From positions 6,624,396 through 6,688,395 of the forward strand of contig JAZAYU010000009.1 in the NCBI GenBank assembly GCA_038501625.1: DNA of 64,000 bases, read 5' to 3'. Positions 10,345 through 22,449 of the stretch are shown here, piece by piece. Both the position numbers and the translations under genes were made by a program. The notes under the pieces were generated by a model. That model did no database searches and was not told where the DNA came from. It saw only the letters and a program-made list of their open reading frames with translations. Position 1 is the first letter of the stretch, and each line of letters opens with the position of its first letter. This DNA is from Corbicula japonica (lineage: Eukaryota; Mollusca; Bivalvia; Venerida; Cyrenidae).

Positions 10345-11973
10345 ATGATTCGTCTGTCTATCGCCCTTGTTGTTGTCCTGGCCGTTACCTACGTGTTCGC
10401 CGATGAAGACGAAGATAACTCGTGCACGGAGGCGAAGTTAGTCATTTTTTTACGAAGGTTTATCATTATTCGTTGCGCTTAAGTTCTCGTCATCTAATTA
10501 ATTATGTGTAACAAATATTTTCAAACGAAAAACATTATTGAAGTGTTTAAATCACCCAAAATTGAATGATTATCTTTTTCTTTATTCTTTTAAAGGGACT
10601 GTCCGTGTGGAAGCGTCTGTAACGCGGGCTCGTGCGCTCAAGGTAAGCGAGCTGATTTATTTAATTTTTTAAGCATTTTCAATGGGACTGATCAATTTAC
10701 ATTTTTCGTTTACGCAAATTTAAGAACGGAAGAAGGTTTGACCATCGGTAAAAAAAATCAATTCGAAATCCAGTATGACAATACATGTACATGACCCTTG
10801 GATGGAAATATAATAATGGAAATTTCTGTGAAGTATAAAAACCACAGAATTTTCCACAGAAACCGGAATGCGACTTTAATTTTTTTGCAAGTATGTTAAA
10901 TTAAAATTTCACATAAAACTGATATTTGTACTTGACATATGGGGCTATTAATCGGTGTAGCATATTTACTGCAGGCTGTATGTTGTACGACACTTTTATG
11001 GAGGCGGGTTCAGAGGCGGAAGTTTACGGTAGAAACTGCCGTTGTGGCGACGCTGCTGACGAACGTGGGATGCTGCTTGAGGTAACAACAGCTTAGCTAT
11101 GTTAATCTCTTTTAACATAACATACCCACCACTCTTTAACCATTAAAGGCGTTTGCTAAAGTTTCGTCAACATTTTTTTCCCAACCAATAGATTTTAATA
11201 AAAATTTCAGCGTTGAGGGATATTTACTTGTATGATAAAATATTGAATAAAATGATATGCCACGAGGCTTGTTTAAACTTTATTGTGCATTATCGCGTAG
11301 ATTATTAAGTAAGTTTAAAAATCGCAATAAATCATAATATAATATGTTTTTGTACAAATGACAAGTAAGTACACATTGTTCCATAAAGCAAAATACATTT
11401 CATTAAAAATACTAGGAAAGATTTTTGATATAGAGTAATTACATTGTTTAAAAAGATATAATTAAATACATAGGATACGTATCTAACAAGAAACAAACTT
11501 TCATGGACATCCGAAAAGGTCAACAATTTCGACCGGTTTTAAACAAGCAATCGTCTTTAAATAAAGAAGACTTCTTCAGCTTCTTGGGGTGAATTGTAGG
11601 CGCGAACGACGGTTATTCGATTTAAGGAAACGTTTAGTGTGTTAACGGTTTATATAAAAGCAACTTCAATATAGTAAAACATTAATGTTCATACTTAATT
11701 ATTTCATAATAAACATATTGAATTTGTACATGCATAATATTGGTCGACTTAAGTGATTCTTCAGCAGTTTCTCTTATTAGAAGTCAATGTCTGTATATCA
11801 AGATGTTCAAATAAAAGATGAACGTTTTCCCATTTCAGTGCGAAGAAGGGGTAGCCTTTACTGGAGCACCAAAGGGTGTACCCGAATGGCAGAATAACCC
11901 ATCTTGTGAAGATCCCGCACCCGCTACTGTTGCCCCTGCTGCGAACGTGGCTGCAGACGCCGCTGCTGCATAA
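10345..11973 (+). CDS. cysteine-rich secreted protein, type A, gene 1
   Basis: Coding exons 10345-10436, 10596-10642, 10975-11081 and 11839-11973 (TAA) join to 126 residues; all junctions are GT-AG and intron phases are 2, 1 and 0. Residues 1-19 are a hydrophobic signal peptide ending VTYVFA, then the acidic stretch DEDEDNSC. Modules follow: DCPCGSVCNAGSCAQG, CMLYDTFMEAGSEAEVYGRN and CRCGDAADERGMLLE, then CEEGVAFTGAPKGVPEW with NNPSC, and an Ala-rich tail ending AADAAAA. Ten cysteines in the mature part suggest five disulfides and export from the cell. Function is unknown to me. It is the most diverged type A copy: Ile at position 2, a tail poor in Pro, an ordinary GT donor in intron 1 where the other copies have GC, and a GTTAGT donor after exon 2. 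The start ATG lies seven bases after the acceptor at 10337. Confidence 0.9.
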
Positions 11974-12080
11974 ACCTAAGCCTGCTACCTTAATGCTTAA
12001 GACTGACCAACTTGTATTGAAAAGAACGTTTATGAGAAATTGTCATTGATGTTTATTTATCACACATTAATTTATCTATC

Positions 12081-12086
12081 AATAAA
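12081..12086 (+). terminator. gene 1 polyadenylation signal AATAAA
   Basis: AATAAA 108 bases after the stop, in the same relative place as in the other type A copies (CAATAAAC context). Confidence 0.7.
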
Positions 12087-12413
12087 CAATACGCTGCATT
12101 ATTTTTCGTCAGTTGTACGATGTTTTGTAAATAAAGAACCACTCTTCAACGTCAGAAGAACTTAATGTTCGTTACGTAGTATTTACAGCTGCATTCGTAT
12201 ACGTATCTTCTTAGGACTGGCCCTCCCATTAACTTGACATTTTCTTTTGAAGCAATCAAATGTCAGATGAATCACTGTGGCACGATAGTCGCAAATCTAT
12301 GGCGGCTTGTTTCTGCCATGTCGTGTTCGCGGTTTGTGGACGATAAAGTAGACATTTACGAAAACACGGAAAAAACGACAAACAGCTAGTTTGTAATGCT
12401 TCTGTGCTGGAAA

Positions 12414-12560
12414 TTTTGTGGGGCTTAAACACGTAATACTAATTGCGAACAAGTCAAAAAAGGGTGTCAATGTGAAATATTGAAACGTGGTCACACGAAG
12501 TCAACTAAGACAGTTCTTTGTGTTTTCGCAATTAGTATTACGTGTTTAAGCCCCACAAAA
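12414..12560. repeat. inverted repeat with 36-bp perfect arms
   Basis: Arm 12414-12449 (TTTTGTGGGGCTTAAACACG...) is the exact reverse complement of 12525-12560, with a 75-base loop. The whole could form a stable hairpin. It may be a small fold-back transposon; no target duplication is evident to me. Confidence 0.8.
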
Positions 12561-12599
12561 ATGACGACTTGACGACTCGCCACCCAAAAGATAAGCCGA

Positions 12600-15170
12600 A
12601 AACATAGCAAAATAATTTACTTGAAAACATGCCATAATAAATACAATTTGATCAGGTTTACTTGTCCGTAGTTACTGAAATATAGTGTTGGCGTTTTTTT
12701 TTGTTTTGGCTTTGTGATAGTGCCCATAGGTATTCAAAATACTTGCTGGAAAAAAAACGTTCCCAAGTCTGATAAAGCTGATAAAAACATAAGTGCATCA
12801 CCATTTCTGTCAACCTGGTGTAATTATCACTCAATTTTGATGTGAAAAAAATGCTTTCAAGTCATTTTAGGTAAAATAATTAAGTCTAAAACTGATAAAG
12901 TTTGCTTTTCTATTAAAAGAATAAGTGTATCTTTATAAAATAAAGAGAAAAGGTTACTAGTACTTTAAAATGTAGAAAAATCTTTAGTAGAACCAGTAGT
13001 AGCATTAAAATGCATATTTTTCAGTATTGCAGGGGTTGCATTCTATAGACCAAAATAATATTAATACTGAGGCCTGAGACCTCATTGACGTTTTCCCAAA
13101 CTCATGTGGGGTTGATCGAAATTGAACTATTCATTTTGTTTTGTAAATATTGTGCTCATATCACGGTCAGTAATATGCATTTCCATTTCTCCCCATAAAC
13201 AATCTCGTTCAAACCGAGCCTCCTACAGTACGAGTATATTTACAATGTCTCGTGTTCAAAGGATTTTTATCTATCGAGTTATGTGTTCCTTCATTCAAAT
13301 TTTGATAATTATGTTGCCGATGAACTAGCTAAATACTGGTGTATATAAAGTTATTTTTGTAGTCTAGGTATAGAGTACATAATGGGTACAATGCTTTGGC
13401 CGGGTTCTAAATTTGTAATACTATAAGAATTATAATCATAGCGTGCATGCACAGTTTTTTGTCTCAAACAAGGTATGAGACAAGTAAGCATTAGTGCTTC
13501 CAAGTTCTTTTATTTAGTGTTAGCATAATACAATTTCGGAATAAGGATAACATTAATAGTAGTTTCATCGGATTGCATTAATACATAGAATTAAAGTTCG
13601 GAATACCTTGCAGATAGTTTGGGGAAAATGTTAATAAGGAAATATCAATATGGTAAAAATAAGCATGACTATTTTAGATGACTTGTTTTTGGGTCCAGAC
13701 ACTGAATGTACTTCATTTCTGTATGGTTCTGCGGACACTATTTTCTATAGAATTCATTTATAGATTATGCAGTATGCGAATGCCAGAGTCGATTTAAGAT
13801 GGTTATCTAAATTAAGTGCCTTTAGTTGTTGTTAATCTTGGATTTTGAGACTTAAAATAATAAGTTGTAGCAGCTAGATAAGATTTATTATTTAACATAT
13901 TGTGTAGTTGTAAATTCGATACAACTAGAAATCGCAAGAAAGTATCAGCTTGGTCAGTTTCAGAATATCTTAAATAATATCACCAAACAATGATTTATCT
14001 TTTCTTGATTTTCTTAAGACGTTTCTTTATTTTAGGTCCGTGAAATCTTGTCTTTCTTTTATTATATCTCCTCGTCCCGGTATTATAGGGGTTCTGCATT
14101 CTTACTAAATCTTGATATAGCATCAAAAATGAAAAAGTGTTTGTAACACTTTAAATTTCTTTTAGAACTAATAATTACTTTTTTCTGAATATTTCATTAA
14201 ATTTTGAGATGAGTGGTTTTAATATCCCAGCCAATATACATTTGGATATTGTCCGATCACCATAAGGATTAACTTATGCTTGTTAATTTTTGACTTTGGC
14301 ATTCTCTGTGACTCATGTTTTGTATTCTCTGAAACCCTGTCAAAATACATCAGTTCAGTTCCGACTTTTTTTTCGTTAAGAGCAACCCATTCATTTAACT
14401 GGAGACCATACGCCCCTGAACATTGAATGTTATTGATCTGAAAATACAACATTGAAGGTTCCATGTTCACCGCCTTTTGGAAACCATCGTTTGGGATGGA
14501 TATTAATTTTACTTGCGTAAAAATTGAGTTGCGCTCTAGCCGGAGCTAGGCGGCATGGGAAGTAAAATTTATGCATTTCCATTACTGTCGATGAACAGGC
14601 TCAATCAAAAGAGCCTTCATTCTTTTCATTTGTCTTGTTCTTTGGCTTTCAAAGTTTCCTTTCCATGTATTTAAATGTATTTATATGTATGTTTCTGCTC
14701 ACGGTCATAAGAATTTGCAAATTTAAAAATGCAGTCAAACAATAGCAAAGATGTAAATAAATTTGAAAAAAGAAAGAAACACAATAATAAGGGATCTGAT
14801 CTGTGTACACGACCTATACTGTTCTTGGAAAAGGGCAATGCAAACACTTGATACCAGCTATGATTATCAGCTTTTTAAAAATGTTTTGTTGTTGTTGTTG
14901 TTGTTGTTAATTCCCAGTTTATGGACCCTCCCGCCTCTGACCGAGGACATTATGGTGTGGTCCGAAAAATGTTTTGTTTGTATAGGGGTGATTTTTATAG
15001 GTCTTACACCTGAAATAAAATGTGAAGTTAACGGATGATTGGATGACAGCAGGCAAGTGAAAAGGGACTGATGATTTTCATCTAGTAAGGACACGAATTT
15101 TGCATTTTTCTTATAATGATAATTTGTAAAAAATGTGTGGGGAACTGACAAGAAAATCTTCAAATGCAAC
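12600..15170. other. intergenic region between genes 1 and 2
   Basis: No gene is supported. A segment at about 14205-14470 is the inverted relative of 51677-51990. A dispersed-repeat copy (TTGAGTTGCGCTC...) lies near 14525-14610, and a (GTT)n run at 14884-14907. From about 14830 on, the sequence is homologous, inverted, to the 3' flank of gene 3 (24650-24890), so it belongs to the gene 2/gene 3 inverted duplication. Confidence 0.6.
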
Positions 15171-15172
15171 TG

Positions 15173-15178
15173 TTTATT
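15173..15178 (-). terminator. gene 2 polyadenylation signal
   Basis: TTTATT on the plus strand (AATAAA in gene direction) lies 63 bases beyond the gene 2 stop, in the AATAAACAGTTGC context that also occurs after gene 3. Confidence 0.65.
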
Positions 15179-15240
15179 AATTAATATCATGTTAAGTTAT
15201 ACAAATCGAGGAAAATGTGCTTAAACGGTCCCAGTTCAAA

Positions 15241-16462
15241 TTATTCGGCGGGGGTGTCAGCAGCGGGGGCGTCTGCAGCAGGGACGTCGGCTGCGGGGGC
15301 TACAGTAGCTGGTGCGGGCTCTTCACATGTTGGGTTGTTCTCCCATTCAGCCACACCGTTTGGTGCTCCAGTAAAGGCTACGCCTTTTTCACACTGTAAT
15401 AAAGAAACGAGCATGGTTCAATCAAACGTGGTTAACAGACCAAAAATTCTATCTAAAAATGTAACTGATTCCTGTTGTGAGATCTGTTTAATGTGTAAGT
15501 GTATAGTTATATTTTTATTTAAATGTAAATTAAGCTTTAAGACAAACAATGCATTAAACTTGTTGAGAGACGTTAAATGTAACAAGGAGCGCAGCTGGTG
15601 TGTTACCTCTAGCAACATTCCGCGTTCGTCAGGAACGTCGCCACAATGGCATTTCCTGCCGTAAACCTTTGCCTCTGCACCAGCAGCCAGAAACGTGTCA
15701 TACAACATACAACCTGTAGTAAATATGCAAACAACATGTCAATAAAGAACGTAAAATCTTAATTAGAATTATAATTTTGATGTCGACAGTTGCCGGGGCG
15801 ACAGTGGTGGATGTAAATAAGCCGTAACCCAAGTGTTTATAAATGAAGTTTATTAAGATATGGAACATGAAAAACGTTATTAATGTTATGCTACGTACGA
15901 TATTGCTTTATCATAAATATAAGAATTTGCTTTTGATTTTTTCTTCAGTTGTGACATTGAGGAAAACAACCGTTTTGTTCGAATTTGCGCGTATAGTTCG
16001 AATATGCTATGGTAACACATACTGTTATTTTCATTGTTTCTATATGATTTCATAAAACCGATTAAATCGCCAAAATCGATTTTTCTTACTTACCTTGTGC
16101 GCACTTGCCCTCGTTGCACACACTACCACATGGGCAGTCCCTGTAAGAAACAAACGATAATCATATCATTGTTTTTGGTGTTTTTAACGTAAAAAATACT
16201 CCATTGAAACTTGCACTTAATAACTTTTGCACACTTAGTTAAGCCTTTTAACAAAATAAATGTTATAATAAACAGCAGTTCATTGTTAGATATCTGCATT
16301 ATTTTAACATTCTCTGAAAATTTCAGATAAATCGAATCGAAAACAGAAGAGATAGTTCATATGCAGTTACCCCTTATTCAAATCCTCCCAAGAAAACAAA
16401 ACAACAATGCAAATTACATAGGTGTTCTTTTTTTTAACAATTTGTAATTATTATTATTATTA

Positions 16463-16526
<64 letters not shown>

Positions 16527-17154
16527 TGAATATCTGTTTGAACAAACAAATCCGTATGAAACTGTGTTAACAGCTCACGTACTATGTAATGCCATTTTAG
16601 TGACTATGAGTATTTTTCTTCTTGTTCTTCCCTTCACAGGCTGTTATTTTTGTGAATTCTACGTCTAACGGTGTTATCATTTGAGACACTATTGTTTTTA
16701 AGCGAGCAAATATTAATTATTGCTATTAATTAATAGTTATTTTTTCAGAGATACCATGTTTCTAAATAATGATGGGATCGATAATTTTTAACATTAAATC
16801 TCAAACAGATTATTTGACTGTCAAATTAAGAAGTTAATGGTATGTAATGAAAGAACAACACAACCTTAAAAGCCCACTAATGAAAAGAAATACGATACAG
16901 TTACTTAAATATCCGTTTTCGCAAATTACCTCCCTTTTAATTAAACATAGAACAAAGTCTAACGCTTAATTTGTCAAGGTTTCATTTTGGCTCAGTATAT
17001 ATTTGATTTGCATGTATTCCTTGCTTGAGTTGCGAATAATTGTGAATTGATAGAAAACTTACTTCGCTTCCGTGCACGAGTTATCTTCGTCTTCGTCGGC
17101 GAATACGTAGGTGACGGCCAGGACAACAATCAGGGCGATAGAAAGACGAACCAT
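15241..17154 (-). CDS. cysteine-rich secreted protein, type A, gene 2
   Basis: Minus-strand coding exons, in order, 17154-17063, 16140-16094, 15713-15607 and 15393-15241 give 132 residues with the family phases 2, 1, 0. The signal peptide MVRLSIALVVVLAVTYVFA precedes an acidic DEDED stretch. Then come the DCPCGSVCNEGKC module, the CMLYDTFLAAGAEAKVYG module with DVPDERGMLLE, and a last module beginning CEKGVAFTGAPNG, with Lys where other copies have Glu. All ten cysteines are kept. The tail is five residues longer than in gene 4 because an Ala/Asp/Pro unit is repeated once more (PAADAPAADTPAE). The non-coding first exon ends at 17419 with a GC donor (AAAAG/GCAAGT). Intron 2 holds a long (ATT)n run. 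The gene is the inverted partner of gene 3 and appears intact. Confidence 0.92.
16447..16523. repeat. (ATT)n microsatellite in gene 2 intron 2
   Basis: About 25 ATT units with one TTTTT interruption lie between coding exons 2 and 3 of gene 2. Confidence 0.9.
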
Positions 17155-17503
17155 TCTGATGCTGAAACAAACAAAATCGGTTTATTCCGGCGAATTTCAA
17201 TCGTTTATTGTTGTGTACTAATTGGTTTAATAACTTGAAACGTGAAATTAGCTATACATACATATATCTAACTGTGGAAACTCCAGATAATATGTATTTT
17301 CCGTATATATAATTTAATTCGAATCTTAATTGTAACAAGAATATTTTACAATCTCTATAGTATAATATAAAGATTTACAAAATTCTTACACAGCTTTGAA
17401 GAAAAAAAAACAACTTGCCTTTTCAGTTTGCTTTTCTTCGAACTGCAGCACTATGAACACTGAAGGATTGTTTTATTTCTGAAATCCACCGATCCATTCG
17501 TCT

Positions 17504-17560
17504 CTTATATACTAATTCAAAGCCTACTATGAATTGACCACTTCATTAATTATGTCAGGA
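17504..17560 (-). promoter_or_regulatory. gene 2 promoter: shared block and TATA box
   Basis: In gene direction the block TGACATAATTAATGAAGTGG (17557-17538) is followed by TCAATTCA and a TATATAAG box (17511-17504). Exon 1 then runs to the GC donor at 17419. Spacing matches genes 3, 4 and 7. Confidence 0.75.
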
Positions 17561-17599
17561 AATTCCGTGGGCTGGGCGCTGCCAACAGCTGGCTTTACT

Positions 17600-20500
17600 C
17601 GACAGCAGTCCGAGTACGTGTAATAAAACTTCTTGTATGACCTCAACTACCGAGTTGCATTGTTTACGCCAAATCTTGTTTAAATCTAAGGACGTTGTCT
17701 GTGACACCTGGTGACCATGCAACCAGCTGTCCATTTTTTTTTTGCGTTACGTTAAGCTGAGAATAATGAATTTACCTATGAATCTATTTCAAAATGTCTT
17801 TGATGAAATGCAAAATGTGTAGTGGTTTATTCTTGTTTTCTTTTTAAGATTCAGATATACGTGTGTGTAAATCACGGAAACAATAGAGAGTCTGAGTATT
17901 AAATTTAGTATCAAACAATTTTTGAGTATCACAATTACATTGTGTATTTGATAATAAAATCATTTATAGTAAAGATCCGGTATAATGCATTGAGATCGGA
18001 CCAATAACAGCAGATCGTACATCAAATAGCTATTTTCATAAATTTTATTGGCATAAAATAATACATTGCAAATTAAGAACCATAAAGTACCATAGATACC
18101 AACGTTGCAAATATGTTTAATATATTTATCAGCAAACAGTTTAACCGTGTACCTCACTACCTCTGGGGCGGGTTCATTGTGGTTTTTATAGTAGGATGGT
18201 CTTAATTTTGGGGTAGAAAATAATGTAATATTATAAAAAGGGACTTTTAAGTAGTATAAAAAGGGACTTTTAAATAGTGGGTGATTTTTAATTTCGGGAT
18301 AGTCTTAATAAGTACAGTATTCAACGAAACACTTTTCCTTCAATAAGTATATATAGTAATGCAGTATACTATACTATGGCTTTTACAAAAAAATCTCATC
18401 TTATAATAACCAGAAAAAGACAATTCCTATTTTATGAATTATTTCCATTTGAAATAAATAGTTGGAACTGGATATAAAAGCAGCTTTCGAAGATCTTAGA
18501 TCTTTTGACTAGTTAGCGTCTAAACAGCCAATTTATAATTATCTTATCGTACTTTAAAAACCCAACAGACATTACATGGTATTGGTTCTCAGTGGGAATC
18601 GAAACCTATATGGCGACAGGCCTAGTCACATAACCATATAAGATGAGAATGATATGAATTTAATTTAACAGAAATAGAAATATAGCATATTTCTAGGTTC
18701 CAAATGTTTATTTATAATGTACGCGTAAATCGTTTATTAAGTTGAACATACGCGTTATTAGCTGATGTTGTGAATTTGTATTCTGTGGGTGTCAGTATTC
18801 TAAATGATTGTGAACAGTCAGTTGTCTGTCATTTGGAATGAAGTTTTGCTAATAAATCTGTCAGTATATATTGTATGGTTTATTAGAAGTTTTAGAGCAT
18901 GTTACATAATACTTTAATTTAATTCTATGTAAAATTTCATTAGCCACTATATTATGTTAATATCTTTATTGTTTGGGGCTGTTATTAACGTGGAAATCAC
19001 TTGTTGCCCGAACGTATTTGCAATTTTATTGCGAATAAAATATGTTTAAACCAAACCAAGTTTGAGAGCAGTAGCCCACTAATCAAGCCAGTAATGCCCC
19101 AGTAAGACGGTGTATTCTTAGAAAAGTTGTTAAGTGTAACTCTGTGTTAACGACATAGTTCTTTGTTCCAAACATCAACTTTTGAGTGTATGCTCACATA
19201 CAAGATCATAACATTTATACTCGTTTTATCACAACTTTGAAACTTTATTAGTTTTAACCGTCACTCATTGGGTAAGTGTCATGAGATTATGGTCATACTG
19301 GTCCGCGTTTATGTTTTAAAGATTGAGCTTTGATATTTAAGTATTGGGGGTGTGGGATGGAGGCTTGCATGTAAACATTAATAAAAAAAATCTAGTGAAA
19401 AACGGCCATATTCCGATTAAAAGCAAGATAGATCTTAGCATTGCAATCACGCATGTGCTAAGTTCTAATTTTAAAGAAATATAAGAACAGAACTTATAAG
19501 ACCTTTTATACAATTAATTAAAGATCTAAAAAGCTACGTTTTTATCAGTCATCAGTATTTGTAAAATTATAGTATTTGGTATATCATATGTTGTGAAAAA
19601 CTGTAGAAATTTCCATCTCTGTTGCATGGGATTTACAAATTTTTGAACTTATATGTAAGCTTGTACGAAAACTTGAACCTCAAACTCTAAAAGAAAAAAA
19701 AACAACACCAAACTATTATAAAGTTAACTTTTCTTAGGGTGCTTGATATAAACTCGTTATAAGATGGCAAAGAAGAGTATAGATTAAAAGGTGACGCGTT
19801 TAAAGTATTAAATACAGCAAAAGGGGCTCCCATATTGATCTGTGCAAGCCAACGACAAAGATCAAAATATTGCAGGCTCGGTGTGAATGAGCCTGGTATT
19901 GAGGAGTAATGGAAGTTCAAATTTCTGTTCACGCCGCCTAGCCAAGGGTTGAGCGCAACTTAGTATTTACACAAATATAATCGCGCCCAAAGGCCTTCAC
20001 AGGGCCATATAGTTAAAAACAGCACTAATTGAATGTACCGAAAGAACTGTTTACGGCCGCCACGCGGCACAAACAACGCTACAGTGGTAATTATATAGAA
20101 AAAATATATAGATAAAATATATGTCAACGCTGCGAATGTTTTGAAAATATTTATAATGGACCTCTTTGCCCTTTTAATTTGCACTGCGCTGTTAATGCCA
20201 TTAAACTTTTATGAATTGTTTTAAATTATATAAAAATGTTTGTAAAATACATTTGGTAGATAAAAAAATTATTTTGTAATCTAGGTGGCAATAAGTGTTT
20301 CCCCCAAAATTCATTTTTTGAAATTTTAGCCTATTTTCGCCATTTGCAATGTTTGCGATACCTTAACTATCAGTGGCATTGGCGGAGATTTCTGCAAATC
20401 CAGTCCAAAACTTTTTGTAGTTTGTAGCTATGTATTAATTAAAATATTCACATGAATGAGGCCATATAATCTGTTTAAACTTGTGGAGGTTGGCCAGCTG
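17600..20500. other. spacer between divergent genes 2 and 3
   Basis: No gene is supported. Sequence at 17640-17760 belongs to the shared 5' flank (complement of GGACAGCTGGTTGCATGGTC). A tRNA-like piece on the minus strand near 18581-18640 contains GGTTTCGATTCCCAC, a box-B-like word. 19130-19400 is related to 41090-41340 and 52650-52890, another piece of the type A 5' flank. A dispersed-repeat copy (GGTTGAGCGCAACT... followed by a GGCCGCCACGCGGCAC word) covers about 19880-20110. Confidence 0.55.
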
Positions 20501-20526
20501 CTGACATCGCCAAGCCCACGAATCTT

Positions 20527-20578
20527 CCTGACATAATTAATGATGTGGACAATTCACAGTAGGCGTTGAGTATATAAG
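20527..20578 (+). promoter_or_regulatory. gene 3 promoter: shared block and TATA box
   Basis: CCTGACATAATTAATGATGT starts at 20527, then GGACAATTCA and TATATAAG at 20571-20578. The non-coding exon 1 ends at 20662 with AAAAG and a GC donor (GCAAGTTG). Confidence 0.75.
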
Positions 20579-21308
20579 AAACGAATGGATCAGTGGATTT
20601 CAGAAATAAAACAGTCGTTTAGTGTTCATTGTGCTGCAAACTTGGAAAAGCAAACTGAAAAGGCAAGTTGTTTTCCTTTTTTTTCTTCGGAGCTATGCTA
20701 GCATTTGTAAAGCTTAATATTATACTGTATAGATTGTATGTTTTTTTTTAATTACAATTTACATTCAAATTCCATTATTTAACCGGACTTCCTCAATTGG
20801 AGATATATATGTATAGCTAATTTCACGTTAACAAGTTATTAAAGCAATTATAACACCAATATAACGATTAAAATTCGCCGGGTATATTTGTTTTTAGCTT
20901 CAGAATGGTTCGTCTTTCTATCGCCCTGGTTGTTGTCCTGGCCGTCACCTACGTGTTCGCCGATGAAGACGAAGATAGCTCGTGCACGGAGGCGAAGTAA
21001 GTTTTTACTCAGTCAGGCCATGCGCAACTCAAGCAGGGTTATGTGTGTGACGAAATGCAGAAAAAACAAATTTGTTATAAATTAAAGACATAAATAAAGT
21101 GTTTGATTGTTATCTTGCAAATATAATATCGTCTCCAGTGATATTTACAACCAACGAATTATTTAGAATGCATTTATGTGTTGTCAGGCTCGTTGGTTTC
21201 TTAAGTGTTTACTTGATGTCCTCCAGCGGCCGTTTTATTCGCTAATACATTGAGCAACTTTTCTAATTGGTCAGCTTATATTTTGTCTATAAAAGACAAT
21301 AACCCTTA

Positions 21309-21818
21309 ATGAAGGTTTATGGGGAAATCTTTTCTTAAAAGAACCTAGAAGCTCGATTTGTTTCTTTTATCTCTGTCATCGTGTTCTTGCTGATTTTACT
21401 CCAGGAGCTCTGGTCTCGGTAAAATCATTGAGTACCCGCCCTTTGGCTTTGCAATGCTTTTAGCTTCTTATGTTTTATATGTTTGTGTGCTTTTGCATGC
21501 AACATTGTTCAGCCGATTGGTGGGTTGGAGTTGTTTCACCAAGAAAACTTGTACTTGTTTTGTGATATGAGAACCTGTTGGGGCAAGTGTGAGGTTGGTG
21601 CACCCTAGAACCTGGTTAAAACCCCCGGTGGCAATTTGACACTGACAGTTTCAAGGCGGTAACCCCTCGGGTTCTCATTTTTGTTAATTGTTTGTGGTGT
21701 CTTTTTTGAAACTGATCATTTTATTAACCATGCTCTCTCCCTCTCTCTTCTTCTTGACTGTGTGGGGAGGTTGTTTTTTCTGAATGTGGCGATTCCTGAT
21801 ATGCATATTTCACCCTTT
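21309..21818 (+). mobile_element. Naiad 3' end, plus orientation, in gene 3 intron 2
   Basis: Starts TAATGAAGGTTTATGGGGAA and ends near GATATGCATATTT. It matches the 3' non-coding tail that follows the stop codon in the Naiad copies at 61360-61790 and 31740-32260. All coding sequence is missing. Confidence 0.75.
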
Positions 21819-22449
21819 TTTAATCATTCTGTTAATATTTTCTCGCTTAGTAAAAACACTAGAATCTCAAACGATAACACTGTCAGCCCACAAAGTCACA
21901 AAAGTAACAGCCTGTAAAGAGAAGAAAAAGATAAAAAACAACTCGTACTCATTTAAATGACATTACTCAGTGTGTGAGCATTTAACATAGTTTCATACAG
22001 ATTTATTGGTCCAAACAGATATTCAACTTTAATTTTATCATCCATGTGAGTTAAAATATTGCTAAATATAAAAACAGTTAAAAACAATTCCTTTGTTATT
22101 TGCAAAGTTGTTTTGTTTTGTTGGGAGGGTTTGATTAAGGGGTAAAAGCATGTGATCTGTCTCTTCCGTCTACGATTTATCTAAATATTTCAGAACATGT
22201 TAAAATATTGCAGATATCTAATACTGAACTGGTGTTTATTATAGCATTTTATGGATAAAAAACTTTACTAAGTGCTTATTTAGGAAAGTTATTAAGTGTA
22301 TAAAAGTAAAATACGCATATCAGGAAATGGCACAGGCTCTCCACACAGAAAAGAAGAAGAGAGGAAGAGAGATCATGGTTTATATAATGACCAATTTCAA
22401 AACAGACACCACAAACAATCAACAAAAATGAATACCTGGGGTTACCGCC

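Noticed and set aside
15217..15664. Plus-strand frames rich in Ala/Gly/Ser opposite gene 2
   Set aside because: Antisense reading of the gene 2 last exon and exon 4; splice sites, homology and conserved cysteines support the minus strand.
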